The translations under genes were made by a program, and so were the position numbers. Below are positions 1 to 12,153 of a DNA stretch of 64,000 bases, in pieces. Source of the DNA: Myxococcota bacterium (GTDB taxonomy: Bacteria > Myxococcota_A > Polyangia > HGW-17). The stretch spans positions 1-64,000 of the forward strand of contig JAHITJ010000250.1 in the NCBI GenBank assembly GCA_018817795.1. Reading direction: 5' to 3'. Each line of letters begins with the position of its first letter. Positions within the stretch are counted from its first letter, which is position 1. Below the pieces are notes generated by a model. That model made no database searches and was not told the origin of the DNA. It was given only the letters and a program-made list of their open reading frames with translations.

Positions 1-862
1 CCTGAAGATCCCGGATGGTGGCCGCCACCACGCGCACGTCCACTTCGTGAGGCCGGGTCGCGCCGACAGGATAGAACACGCGGTCCTGAAGCACCTGCAA
101 CAGTTTGACCTGGACCGCGGGCGGGATCTCACCGATCTCATCGAGGAAGATCGTGCCGCCCTCGGCCGCGCTGAACAGCCCCTGGTTTTCGCGAACGGCC
201 CCCGTGAACGCGCCGCGCACGTGACCGAACAACTGAGATTCGAGGATCCCCTCGTTGATCGTGGTGAGGTTAACCTCCACGAACGGGCGCGGCCGCCGTG
301 AACTGAGCTGGTGAATCAGGCGGGCCAGCCGGGTCTTTCCCACGCCCGAAGGACCGAGGAGCAGCACGGAAGTCTGCCGGGAGGCCACCGACCGGATCAC
401 ACCCAGCACGTCCTGCATGGCCTGGCTGGTGGCCACCAGCGGGCTCTGCTGCAGGCTCTCGAGCAATTTCTCCGTCTGCAGGGTCTTGACCTCCCGGTTC
501 AGGCGCGCCGTCTCGGCAGCCCGGTCGATGGTCACGCGCAGGCGTTCCGCGTTGACGGGCTTGGTCAGGAAATCGTAGGCCCCGCCCTTGACCGCGGATG
601 TGGCCAACTGCATGTCCATCTGCCCGGTGATCACCACCACCGGCACCTGCGGGCGGGTGCTCTTGAACGCGTGCAGCAGGTCGATGCCATTGCCGTCGGG
701 CAGCACGATGTCCAGCAGCACGATGTCGGGATCGGTCTCGTTGAACATGCGCAGGCCCTCCTCGAAATTGAAGGCCTGGGCGATCTGGAATTTCTTGAGA
801 AAGTGCGTCCATGCACGCTGCAGGGTTTCGTCGTCGTCGATGATCAGGACGCGGGACTGCAC
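1..862 (-). CDS. Sigma-54-dependent response regulator (receiver + AAA+), 3' truncated by window edge
   Basis: Manual minus-strand translation from GTG at 862: [18 protein letters not shown]...[14 protein letters not shown]...[18 protein letters not shown]...[15 protein letters not shown]...[20 protein letters not shown] motif is diagnostic of sigma-54 activators. Not in the supplied ORF list because it is GTG-started and open at the edge. Confidence 0.93.
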   Translation of the reverse strand, partial: MQSRVLIIDDDETLQRAWTHFLKKFQIAQAFNFEEGLRMFNETDPDIVLLDIVLPDGNGIDLLHAFKSTRPQVPVVVITGQMDMQLATSAVKGGAYDFLTKPVNAERLRVTIDRAAETARLNREVKTLQTEKLLESLQQSPLVATSQAMQDVLGVIRSVASRQTSVLLLGPSGVGKTRLARLIHQLSSRRPRPFVEVNLTTINEGILESQLFGHVRGAFTGAVRENQGLFSAAEGGTIFLDEIGEIPPAVQVKLLQVLQDRVFYPVGATRPHEVDVRVVAATIRDLQ

Positions 863-864
863 GA

Positions 865-1326
865 TTACCCCTCCTGCATCGCGGGCAGTTCCAGTTGCAC
901 ACCGAGTGCGCGGAACCGCTCCACCAGGGTGCCGAGGACACGGCGGGCCACCTCGGGATAATCCTCCACGATCTCGTCGAACAGGACCGGCTCGAACCGC
1001 AGGAGCAGCACGTTGCCCCGCGCCACGCAGGTGGCCGTACGAACGCCGCCGTCGAGCAGGGCGATCTCCCCGAGCACGGCACCGTCGGTGAGGCGGTTCA
1101 CGCAGGCCCCGCCCATGCGCACCTCAAGCTCGCCGCTTAGTACAAAATAGAGTCCGTCGGCCGGATCCTTCTCCTCGAACAGGGCCTCGCCGCTGGAAAG
1201 ATGCACTTCTTCTCCGAGGCGGGCGATCTCCAGCAGCAATTCAAAGGGCAGGTTGCTGAAGAACGAACTATTCTGCATGCAGAGCACCTTCTGAAGGATG
1301 CGCGGATCAATTTCCGCAGCAGGCAT
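865..1326 (-). CDS. Cyclic nucleotide-binding domain protein
   Basis: ORF 153 aa; [31 protein letters not shown]...[30 protein letters not shown] is CNB-like; 2 nt upstream of the sigma-54 regulator. Confidence 0.85.
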   Translation of the reverse strand: MPAAEIDPRILQKVLCMQNSSFFSNLPFELLLEIARLGEEVHLSSGEALFEEKDPADGLYFVLSGELEVRMGGACVNRLTDGAVLGEIALLDGGVRTATCVARGNVLLLRFEPVLFDEIVEDYPEVARRVLGTLVERFRALGVQLELPAMQEG

Positions 1327-1441
1327 AAGAAAACCTCCTGTTCCAACGGGCTATCATACAGCAGAATCGACCCGGATACATCAAGGCATGTTGCATTCGA
1401 GCCCGAATTTTGAATAATAGGGGCCGAAAAGGAGCCCACGC

Positions 1442-1924
1442 GTGACCTCACCTTCCACTCTGAAGTCCCCGATCCGCCCAGGCCACAATCCATGGCTGGC
1501 CCTGATATGGTTCGCCATGATGTGGCCGGTCGTGCTGGTCCCGGCCTGCACCCGCGGTTCCAAAGACGGCTCCGATGGCGATCCCGTGGCGCCAGCGCAG
1601 GCGGTCATGCAAGCGGCCGGCGGCGAGGCAGCAGCGACTGAAACACCCGCAACCCGTACCACGCAGGATCCCGGCGAGGCGGCCCCAAAGCCCCTGGGAA
1701 CCGGCGTGCTGGTCTGCGATAAATACATCCGCATGGTGTGCGGCTGCGCCCAGAAGAGGCAGTCCGCTGCCCTGCAGAAAGCCTGCGACCTGGCCAGGCA
1801 GAGCCTGCCGGACTGGCAGAAGAGCCACAAGGAGGAGGGCGAGGAGCTGGCGGTGGTCAAGGCGTGTCAGCGCGCATTCCTTTACATTCAATCCACGGGA
1901 CAGTGCGATGACATCTCGTACTGA
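1442..1924 (+). CDS. Hypothetical protein, possible lipoprotein
   Basis: ORF 160 aa with N-terminal hydrophobic stretch followed by VLVPACTRG; GC-rich composition consistent with coding. Confidence 0.55.
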   Translation: MTSPSTLKSPIRPGHNPWLALIWFAMMWPVVLVPACTRGSKDGSDGDPVAPAQAVMQAAGGEAAATETPATRTTQDPGEAAPKPLGTGVLVCDKYIRMVCGCAQKRQSAALQKACDLARQSLPDWQKSHKEEGEELAVVKACQRAFLYIQSTGQCDDISY

Positions 1925-1945
1925 GCCCGTATCAGGAGTATTTCA

Positions 1946-2704
1946 ATGAGTCGTAACTCCAGTGTCATCGCCCTCTCCGTGACCACCTCCCTGATCACGT
2001 CCGCGCTCACCTTCGTGGCCCTCCAGATCTGGCTGGTGCCCCACCTGAAGACGCAGAAGCCCGAGGCCAAGCCCGAGACGCCGGCAGCCGTGGAGGTGCC
2101 GCGCCTGCTCGGCCTGCGCCCTGACGACGCCAAGATCATTCTCAAGGAAAAGAACCTGCTGCTGTCCCTTTCCAAGACCACGCCCCATCCGACCGTGGCC
2201 GCCGGCCTGATCCATATGCAGATGCCGCTGGCAGGCTCGATGATCGTTTCCGGACAGTCCGTTGTGGTCGAGGTGAGCGCGGGTCCGCCGCCCGCGGCCG
2301 TTCCGCTGGTCGTGGGCAAGAACGTGGCCGTGGGTCGCGCCGAACTCGAGAAGCTCGGACTGATCGTCCAGATCAAGCCGCGCGAAGACAAAAACGCCGC
2401 ACCGGACCAGATCCTGAGCCAGAACATCGAACCCGGACAGAACGTCACCGCCGGGGCTGCGATCGAACTGGTGGTCGCCCAGGCGGCCGCGACGCCCAAC
2501 CTGCCCGACTACAAGGGCAAGTATTTCAACAAGAAGGATCTCACCGAGGAACTTGAAAAGCTTGGTCTGAAGCTCGGCAAGGTCCGGTACATGGACATCT
2601 CCGACCAGCGCAACGGCTACATCTACGGCACCAACCCCGAGGGCGGCACGCAGGTGGCCCCCGGGACGGCCATCGACTTCCGCGTGCAGTACCTGGAAGA
2701 GTAG
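1946..2704 (+). CDS. PASTA domain-containing membrane-anchored protein
   Basis: N-terminal TM then about three PASTA-like repeats (VPRLLGLRPDDAKIILKEKNL..., VPLVVGKNVAVGRAELEKLGL..., LPDYKGKYFNKKDLTEELEKLGL...). Confidence 0.8.
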   Translation: MSRNSSVIALSVTTSLITSALTFVALQIWLVPHLKTQKPEAKPETPAAVEVPRLLGLRPDDAKIILKEKNLLLSLSKTTPHPTVAAGLIHMQMPLAGSMIVSGQSVVVEVSAGPPPAAVPLVVGKNVAVGRAELEKLGLIVQIKPREDKNAAPDQILSQNIEPGQNVTAGAAIELVVAQAAATPNLPDYKGKYFNKKDLTEELEKLGLKLGKVRYMDISDQRNGYIYGTNPEGGTQVAPGTAIDFRVQYLEE

Positions 2705-2733
2705 TCCCCGGCGACGTGGAGTGAGAACCGGCC

Positions 2734-4692
2734 TTGAACACCAACCGCGAAGAAGTCAAGCAGAAAGCGACCTGGAGCCGGCACATGGCGTTCCTGGCGC
2801 AGCCTCGGGCCTCCGCGCTGGCGATCTGCGCAGGCTACTGGATCTTCTTCACGCTGCTGTTCCATGACACCGCCGCAGAGAGCGGAGAGCTGGCCGCTGC
2901 CGCCCTGCGCATGGGCACCGGACCCATGCCGGGATATTCCCTGCTGCACGCACTGACCTCCTGGACGCTGGTGCTGCCGTTCGGCTCGCCCGGCGGCAAC
3001 CTCGTCGTGCTCAACGGCCTGATCATGGGCCTTGCGCTGTATCACTTTGTCCGGCTGAGCCAGGAGATCCTGGACGATCCCCTGTCGAGTCTGCTGCCGC
3101 CCCTGGGCATGGTCGCGGGCATCCTGTTCTTCCGGAACACCTTCTTCTTCTCGCCGATTCCGCTGACGTTCCTGTGTGTGGTCGTGCTGTTGCGCCTCCT
3201 GGAGTGGCCGCTGGCCGACGCCCGACGGCTGTGGGCTGCGGCGTTCATCCTGGGGCTGGGCTTTGTGGGCGTCCATCCCGTGTTCCGCCTGCTGCTGGTG
3301 CCTTTTTTGGCCTACATGCTGTGGATGTTCGCGGTCAGCCGCACGGCCGTGCTGACCACGCCGATGTTCTGGCTCGCGGGCGCGGCGATCTCCATCCACA
3401 TCCCGCTGACGGCGCACCGCTTTGCCCCTGCGCTGGCCGATGGAACGGTCCTCTCCGGTTGGATGCACACGCTGTCGATGCGACCCGAACTGGAGCTGGC
3501 TGGTCCGCGCATCGCCTCGGTACACTCGTTCGTCTGGTTCCCTGACCTGATGCACCAACTCGAGCATCTGGGTGACTCCATCCCGGTGATCCTGCTGCCG
3601 CTGGTGATCGTGGGACTCTGGCCGCGGGTGAGACAAAACAAGTTCTATGTGCTGCTGGGCCTGGGCCTGGCTGAATGGGCCTGGGCGGTGTGGATGATGC
3701 CCGGATCCCTGGGCCTTGCGCAGACCGGGTGGCTGTTCTCGGCCGCGCTCTGGATCAGTTTCGCCCGTGGCGTCCAGTTGGTGTCTCGCCGGCTAGATGA
3801 GCCGCTGGCCAGGACAGGCTTCGTCGTCTTCTTCCTGCTTTCGGGGACGCTGGCCACCTGGCTCTCCGACGGCGGGGAGCGCTTTCACCTCGAGGCACCC
3901 AATCCACGCTGGGCGCTGGAGACGGCCGCGACGCTCCCGCCGGGCACAACGCTGCGGGTGCCCGCCGAGCAGTGGTCCCAGTGGCAGGCAGCCATGGCCC
4001 TGCTGCGGCATCATCCAGTGGACCTGCGGATGATCGTGGCCAGACGGGGCCCGCTGGCCGTGGACCCGGGCGAGCTCTGGTCCCCGCTCCTGTCCGACCG
4101 CCTTCCTGCCAATTGGGGTCTGGATCCGGTGTCGCCGCTTGCCGGAAGACCAGTGCTGCGGGCCGACCTGCCCGATCCCTCGCCCCAGCGGCTGGATTCC
4201 CTGGCCCGGGCGCTGCTGTCGCCGGTGGGCCGCCAGCCGTCGTTCGTACGCTGGCAGACCGCCAGGGTCCTGTGCGCCTGGGGCGAGGCGTTTCTCCACA
4301 ACGGGTGGCTGTCGGCCGCCGCACGGTTCCAGTCTCTGGCACGAGCCGTCTCCCCGGATCTGGGCCCCGTAATCCTGCTTCAGGCCCGCCTGGAATCGGC
4401 CTGGTTCCGCCACGAGAACGCCCGCATGATCCTGAAGCGTGCCCTGTCCGCCGACGGCTCCAACCCCCGGATCCACGCCCGTCTTGCACGAACGGACCGC
4501 GAGCTCGCCCTCTCCGGCCGCACGCCCCCGGAGCGCAAACGGCCGCTGCTGGACGAAGGGCTCGACAGCGTCCGGCGTGCCCTGATTCTGGACCCTGGCC
4601 GGGAGGCCTATCTGGAGCTGGCGGCCGCGATCGCCCGGGATCTGGAGATGCCTGAACTGGCCGATCAATATACTCGTATGTTAAATAAATAG
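2734..4692 (+). CDS. Large integral membrane protein with C-terminal TPR-like region
   Basis: 652 aa ORF with many hydrophobic segments; C-terminal helical repeats (ARLESAWFRHENARMILKRALSADGSNPRIHARLARTD). Confidence 0.75.
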   Translation: MNTNREEVKQKATWSRHMAFLAQPRASALAICAGYWIFFTLLFHDTAAESGELAAAALRMGTGPMPGYSLLHALTSWTLVLPFGSPGGNLVVLNGLIMGLALYHFVRLSQEILDDPLSSLLPPLGMVAGILFFRNTFFFSPIPLTFLCVVVLLRLLEWPLADARRLWAAAFILGLGFVGVHPVFRLLLVPFLAYMLWMFAVSRTAVLTTPMFWLAGAAISIHIPLTAHRFAPALADGTVLSGWMHTLSMRPELELAGPRIASVHSFVWFPDLMHQLEHLGDSIPVILLPLVIVGLWPRVRQNKFYVLLGLGLAEWAWAVWMMPGSLGLAQTGWLFSAALWISFARGVQLVSRRLDEPLARTGFVVFFLLSGTLATWLSDGGERFHLEAPNPRWALETAATLPPGTTLRVPAEQWSQWQAAMALLRHHPVDLRMIVARRGPLAVDPGELWSPLLSDRLPANWGLDPVSPLAGRPVLRADLPDPSPQRLDSLARALLSPVGRQPSFVRWQTARVLCAWGEAFLHNGWLSAAARFQSLARAVSPDLGPVILLQARLESAWFRHENARMILKRALSADGSNPRIHARLARTDRELALSGRTPPERKRPLLDEGLDSVRRALILDPGREAYLELAAAIARDLEMPELADQYTRMLNK

Positions 4693-4773
4693 AAACTGCG
4701 CCGAAGACTGCCTGTTTCCCCACTTATATGATCTGGACTTTTCTTCACCACCGGAGTATTCTGCGGGCCACGA

Positions 4774-5481
4774 ATGGGAGGCTCCATGAAATCCTGGATC
4801 TGTTCGATTCTCACTGTTTCTATTCTCTGGACCTGGGCAGTTCCCGCGCAGTCCGTCGAACCGCTGAACCTGTCAGTGCCGTTCCTGCCGCAAATCGGCC
4901 AGACCCAGCAGAACTGGTGGGAGATGGCGCCGGCCAATTTCATGGCCGAGGGCCGCAACAACATCTATCTCGAGAACACCAAGAAGCCCATGCAGGCCTG
5001 GTTTCTCGCGTTCGCCACCGGCGCGTGGGGCATGACCGCCACCTTCCTGAACAAATACTTCGAGTCCCAGGGGGATGAGGACATGCTCAAGAACTCGAAG
5101 TTCTACTTCGCCGCGATCCCGGCCGGAATGGGTTCGCTGTACGCCGACCGGAAAATCGAAAGCCTGATCATTACGCTGGGCCAGGCCGTGGGCACATACT
5201 ATATTTTTTCGTACTTCAACCTCGAGCGCGACCAGCGTGACGCCAACGTCAACAAGTTCTACATCGGCGTGGCCCTGTATGCCGCCTTCTGGGTGGCCGA
5301 CATGATCTATGCGCCGATCATGAGCTGGCAGTACAACAAGGAGATGGCGCGCCTGTACGTGGCCCAGAAGGACGAGCCCTCCAACCACCGCCTGACCGGA
5401 CCTGACACCGGCGTCGCGCTGATCGGTCCGGGCACCAACATGCCCACTCCGTTCGTGCTGGGTACCGTGTTTGATTTCTAA
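4774..5481 (+). CDS. Hypothetical protein with signal peptide and TM segments
   Basis: 235 aa ORF, signal sequence MKSWICSILTVSILWTWAVPAQS from an internal Met. Confidence 0.65.
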   Translation: MGGSMKSWICSILTVSILWTWAVPAQSVEPLNLSVPFLPQIGQTQQNWWEMAPANFMAEGRNNIYLENTKKPMQAWFLAFATGAWGMTATFLNKYFESQGDEDMLKNSKFYFAAIPAGMGSLYADRKIESLIITLGQAVGTYYIFSYFNLERDQRDANVNKFYIGVALYAAFWVADMIYAPIMSWQYNKEMARLYVAQKDEPSNHRLTGPDTGVALIGPGTNMPTPFVLGTVFDF

Positions 5482-5511
5482 TTTTCCTCTTTTCCACTGA
5501 CGGATACCACC

Positions 5512-6564
5512 ATGAAAATCGGACTGTACGGCTACGAAAACGCCGGATCGACGACCCTGTTCAACGCCATCACCGGCTTCAACATCCCGACCGGCTTTTC
5601 GGGAGACCGCCAGCAGACACATCTGGGCACCGTGAAGGTGCCCGACCCGCGGCTGGACGTCCTGACCAGACTGTACGAGCCCAAGCGCACCATCCACGCC
5701 GAGTTGGTATTCACCGACTTCCCCGCCGCCAGCCGCGAAAAGAAGGCGCTGTCGAACATCCAGGAGGCAAAGTCCATGGACCTTCTGGTGCTGCTCGTGG
5801 GGGCCTTCTCCTCTGACGGACAGAAGCCCGATCCCGTGGGCGAGCTCGAGAACCTGCTCACCGAGATGGTGATCGTGGACCTGGAACATGTCAGCAAATA
5901 CCTCGAGAAGCAGCGCAAACTGCCGGCCTCGGCCGCCGGCAAGGACCCACGCCTGGTCGCGCTGGTCGAGCGCCTGCTGCCGCATCTCGAGAACGGCCTT
6001 CCGCTGCGCTCGTTTGGCCTGACCTCAGAGGAGGAGACCGCCCTGCGCGGCTTCTCGTTCCTCACCCTCAAACCCGCGCTGGCGGCGATCAACGTCGATG
6101 AGTCCCGCCTCTCCGAGAAGTCCGACGAGGCCATGGACCGGCTCGCCGAGCACCACCGGGTGCGGCCTTTCCCGCTCTCGGCGCGCGTCGAGGAGGAGAT
6201 CGGGCGGCTGGCACCCGAGGACCAGGAACTGTTTCTGGCGGACCTGGGACTGACAGAAAAGCTCTCCGGACGGCTGCTGCGTGCAGCCTACGATCTGGCG
6301 AATCTGATGTGTTTCTTCACCGTGGGCCCAGACGAGGTCCGGGCCTGGACCATCGAGAAGAACACCCCCGCCAAGCAGGCTGCCGGCGTGATCCACAGCG
6401 ACCTGGAGAAGGGCTTCATCCGGGCCGAAGTGTTCACCTACGACGACATCGTCGAGGTCAAGGGAAACGAAGCCGAACTGAAGAAGCGCGGGAAAGTACG
6501 CCTCGAAGGCAAGGACTACATCGTGCGCGACGGCGATATTCTGCATGTCCGTTTCAACGTCTGA
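5512..6564 (+). CDS. YchF/DUF933-family protein with degenerate nucleotide-binding motifs
   Basis: C-terminus EVRAWTIEKNTPAKQAAGVIHSDLEKGFIRAEVFTYDDIVEVKG...VRLEGKDYIVRDGDILHVRFNV is a strong YchF TGS signature; N-terminus GLYGYENAGSTTLFNAITG aligns to the YchF P-loop but lacks Lys. Confidence 0.88.
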   Translation: MKIGLYGYENAGSTTLFNAITGFNIPTGFSGDRQQTHLGTVKVPDPRLDVLTRLYEPKRTIHAELVFTDFPAASREKKALSNIQEAKSMDLLVLLVGAFSSDGQKPDPVGELENLLTEMVIVDLEHVSKYLEKQRKLPASAAGKDPRLVALVERLLPHLENGLPLRSFGLTSEEETALRGFSFLTLKPALAAINVDESRLSEKSDEAMDRLAEHHRVRPFPLSARVEEEIGRLAPEDQELFLADLGLTEKLSGRLLRAAYDLANLMCFFTVGPDEVRAWTIEKNTPAKQAAGVIHSDLEKGFIRAEVFTYDDIVEVKGNEAELKKRGKVRLEGKDYIVRDGDILHVRFNV

Positions 6565-6592
6565 GATCCATCCACGCAAGACAGGTAAATCC

Positions 6593-9265
<2,673 letters not shown>

Positions 9266-9286
9266 GCAAAGCAAGAAAATCATTCA

Positions 9287-9395
9287 ACCACGGAACACAC
9301 AGAAAGAACAGGAGCCGGACTGGTCACAGCCAAGCGCAGGGTTGTTCAGACCAGTGCGGTTCTTCCTGTTCCGACGTTTCCGCGTGTTCCTTGGT
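9287..9395. terminator. Long imperfect inverted repeat between convergent alaS and aminotransferase genes
   Basis: Left arm 9287-9325 accacggaacacacagaaagaacaggagccggactggtc; right arm 9349-9395 gaccagtgcggttcttcctgttccgacgtttccgcgtgttccttggt, largely complementary. Confidence 0.55.
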
Positions 9396-9440
9396 AAAAA
9401 CTCATCTCCCCTGCTTTCCTTTTCTTCTTCTTTCCTTGGT

Positions 9441-10655
9441 TTACGCGCCGGGGTCGCGGAGAACGACGACAGCCTCGCCGATGCGGTCAATCGCCTTTCC
9501 GAGGCGCTCCGTGTTCAGCGCATACGACAGGCGAAGATGACCCGGCGCACCGAACGGTGTCCCGGGAACCAGCGCCACGAGCGCAGTGTCGAGCAGATAA
9601 TTGGCCACGTCCACGTCGTTGCGCAGCAGGTCACCCGCGGGCGTGAGCTTGCCCAGGATGTTGGTCACGCGCGGCAGCACGTAGAAAGCGCCGCGTGGCT
9701 GGTGAAACTCGAAGCCGGGTACCAGGGCCAGCTGCTTGAGCATGAAGATGCGGCGCGTGTTGAACTCCAGGCGCATGGTCTCCACGGCCTCCTGGGGGCC
9801 CGTCAGTGCCTCGAGCGCCGCATACTGGGACACGGTTGTCGGATTGGACGTCGTGTGGCTCTGGATGTGCGCCATGGCCTTGGTGACGGCGCGGCGCGCC
9901 ACGGAGAAGCCGATGCGCCAGCCGGTCATCGCATAGGACTTGGACACGCCGTCGATCACGATGGTGCGCTTGCGGGCTTCGTCGGAAAACGCTGCGACGG
10001 AACTGAACTTGCCGTTGGCGTAGATCAGTTTTCCGTAGATGTCGTCGGAGAGCACCATGATGTTGGGGTAGTCCAGGATCACGTCGTACAGGGCCTTGAG
10101 CTCGCGCCGGTTGTAAACGGTGCCCGTCGGGTTGGACGGATTGTTCAGGATGAGCATGCGGGTGCGCCGGGTGATCGCCGCGCGCAATTTCTCGGGAGTG
10201 AGCACAAAGCGTTCCTCGAGCGTGGTGGGCACGAACACGGGGATCCCCGAGGCCAGCGTGACGATGACGGGATAGGACAGCCAGTACGGCGCAGGGATGA
10301 TCACCTCGTCCCCCGGATTCAGGATCGCCATCATCGCGTTGTAGATGCTGTGCTTGGCACCAGCCGAAACGATGACGTGTTCCCCGGTGATGCCCATGAG
10401 CTCGTGGGACTGGGCAACGGTGCGGGCGACGGCCTCGCGCAGCTCCGGGATGCCGGCAGCCGGCGTATATTTCGTGGCGCCCTTGTCCAGAGCGGTCTTG
10501 GCCGCATTCACGATGTGCTCGGGTGTCGCGAAGTCCGGTTCCCCGATGGACAGGCTGATGACGTCCTTGCCTTCTCTTTTCATCTTTGTCGCTCGGGCGG
10601 TGATCGCAAGCGTTGGTGAATCGGTGACGAAACGAATCCGGTGTGCAACCTGCAT
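9441..10655 (-). CDS. Class I/II pyridoxal phosphate aminotransferase (aspartate aminotransferase-like)
   Basis: 404 aa; LSIGEPDFATPEHIVNAAKTAL, NNPSNPTGTVY, DGVSKSYAMTGWRIGF (PLP lysine motif). Confidence 0.95.
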   Translation of the reverse strand: MQVAHRIRFVTDSPTLAITARATKMKREGKDVISLSIGEPDFATPEHIVNAAKTALDKGATKYTPAAGIPELREAVARTVAQSHELMGITGEHVIVSAGAKHSIYNAMMAILNPGDEVIIPAPYWLSYPVIVTLASGIPVFVPTTLEERFVLTPEKLRAAITRRTRMLILNNPSNPTGTVYNRRELKALYDVILDYPNIMVLSDDIYGKLIYANGKFSSVAAFSDEARKRTIVIDGVSKSYAMTGWRIGFSVARRAVTKAMAHIQSHTTSNPTTVSQYAALEALTGPQEAVETMRLEFNTRRIFMLKQLALVPGFEFHQPRGAFYVLPRVTNILGKLTPAGDLLRNDVDVANYLLDTALVALVPGTPFGAPGHLRLSYALNTERLGKAIDRIGEAVVVLRDPGA

Positions 10656-10810
10656 GTTTTCCTCGTTTTCAGTTCCGGTGGGCGGTGAATTCGAACGGAT
10701 TTTGTTCCTGAAGAATCATCATGGAACCGGCGTGAGTGTCAACTCATCCCTTCAAGGTCTTCTTCTAGCAGATTCACACGACGGTCCGCAAGATCTATCA
10801 ACGGATCGTT

Positions 10811-11293
10811 TCACCGACGAAGGACGCCCGCGCAGTCGTCGGCGAGTTCCTCGAGCCGGACATCGGCCTCGCGTGTGCGCAGGAACCGATGCCGCTGAAC
10901 GATCCGCTCTCCCACGACATCAAGACGTCGACGCTCGCGAAGCAACCCGGAGAAACAACTCTCGAGTTCTTTGTCTACAGCCCTAATTCGATCCAGCGCC
11001 CGCTCCTTTTGCATGGAGAGCTCCCCGATCCGCATCTGCAGCCGTCGACGGAACCCATCGAGGCCCGCCAGCGAGACCCCGCGGATCGGCCCCCGTGCGA
11101 TCAGGCGCTCCCGATCCTGCTCGATTTGTTGATGAAGCTCACGCAACTGCGCAGCCAGACCCAAGGCCTGTCGCGACAGTCCATCACGTTCTTCCCTCAG
11201 TTGCGCGATCCGGGCGGAATGCGCGGCCAGCCCGGGCAGCAGCCTGAGCCGGAGATGTCGGAGGGTGCTCAGCGCGGCATCGTCAGGAGGCAT
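10811..11293 (-). CDS. Hypothetical coiled-coil protein
   Basis: ORF with heptad-rich sequence (LREERDGLSRQALGLAAQLRELHQQIEQDRERL); likely start at internal ATG 11293 overlapping the stop of the upstream gene. Confidence 0.6.
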   Translation of the reverse strand: MPPDDAALSTLRHLRLRLLPGLAAHSARIAQLREERDGLSRQALGLAAQLRELHQQIEQDRERLIARGPIRGVSLAGLDGFRRRLQMRIGELSMQKERALDRIRAVDKELESCFSGLLRERRRLDVVGERIVQRHRFLRTREADVRLEELADDCAGVLRR

Positions 11294-11624
11294 GCTCTTC
11301 TTCGGACTCCACTTCGGACTCCGGCGCGTTGGCAAACCACTTCTGCAGGATCTCTGCGATGGCCAGGGCCTGCTTGGGCGAACTGAAATTGAAACTGGTC
11401 TGCTTGCGGTAGACCCCCTTGACCTTGCGGAAACGCACGATCATCGCCTTGGGCGCACGGTAGTTCTCCGTCTTGGGATCCAACTCCTGATAGCGAAACA
11501 GGACCGTGGCCCAGGCTCCCTTGGACAGGAAAACCCGCTCGAGTTCCTTGCGGACCAAACGGCCTTCCTCTTCATAGTTTACTGTCAGTTCATCGAGTTC
11601 GGCGGACATGGATACCTCCTGCAA
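11283..11624 (-). CDS. Hypothetical protein
   Basis: 113 aa ORF (FRYQELDPKTENYRAPKAMIVRFRKVKGVYRKQTSFNFSSPKQALAIAEILQKWF) in an operon downstream of apt. Confidence 0.7.
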   Translation of the reverse strand: MQEVSMSAELDELTVNYEEEGRLVRKELERVFLSKGAWATVLFRYQELDPKTENYRAPKAMIVRFRKVKGVYRKQTSFNFSSPKQALAIAEILQKWFANAPESEVESEEEHAS

Positions 11625-11625
11625 A

Positions 11626-12153
11626 TCAATACATTACAAGTGAAATAACCGGTGCAGACAGGAGTTTTTCCCGTCCACCGAGATCTTTGAGCTCCACGAC
11701 AAAGGCGAAACCGGCAACAGAGGCCCCGCATTTCTCAACGAGCCTCCCGGCCGCGGCAGCGGTGCCTCCGGTGGCCAGCAGATCATCAATGATCACCACC
11801 TTGTTCCCTGGGGCCAGCGCATCTACATGCACTTCGATCGAGTCCGACCCATACTCCAGGTCATAGGTCTCGCGGATGGTGCGTGAGGGCAGCTTTCCGG
11901 GCTTGCGGATGATGCACAGGGGCAGCCTCAGTTCGGAGGCCACGGTCGCACCGAAGAGAAACCCGCGGCTCTCGATGGCCGCGATGTGCGTCGGATGCAG
12001 GTTGCGGATCAGTGCGACCAGCATGCTGTTGGCCGCGGCGGTGGCGTCGGGATCCAGCAGCAGCGTGGTGATGTCGCGGAACAGGATCCCGGGCTTCGGA
12101 AAATCAGGCACCGGGCGGATGGCCGCGGAGATCATCGCGATGGGCTCAGTCAT
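11626..12153 (-). CDS. apt: Adenine phosphoribosyltransferase
   Basis: IRPVPDFPKPGILFRDITTLLLDP...AIESRGFLFGATVA...KVVIIDDLLATGGTAAAA (PRPP-binding motif). Confidence 0.95.
   Translation of the reverse strand: MTEPIAMISAAIRPVPDFPKPGILFRDITTLLLDPDATAAANSMLVALIRNLHPTHIAAIESRGFLFGATVASELRLPLCIIRKPGKLPSRTIRETYDLEYGSDSIEVHVDALAPGNKVVIIDDLLATGGTAAAAGRLVEKCGASVAGFAFVVELKDLGGREKLLSAPVISLVMY

Noticed and set aside
270-1082. 270-aa minus-strand ORF
   Set aside because: Wrong frame over the sigma-54 regulator; the true frame begins at GTG 862.
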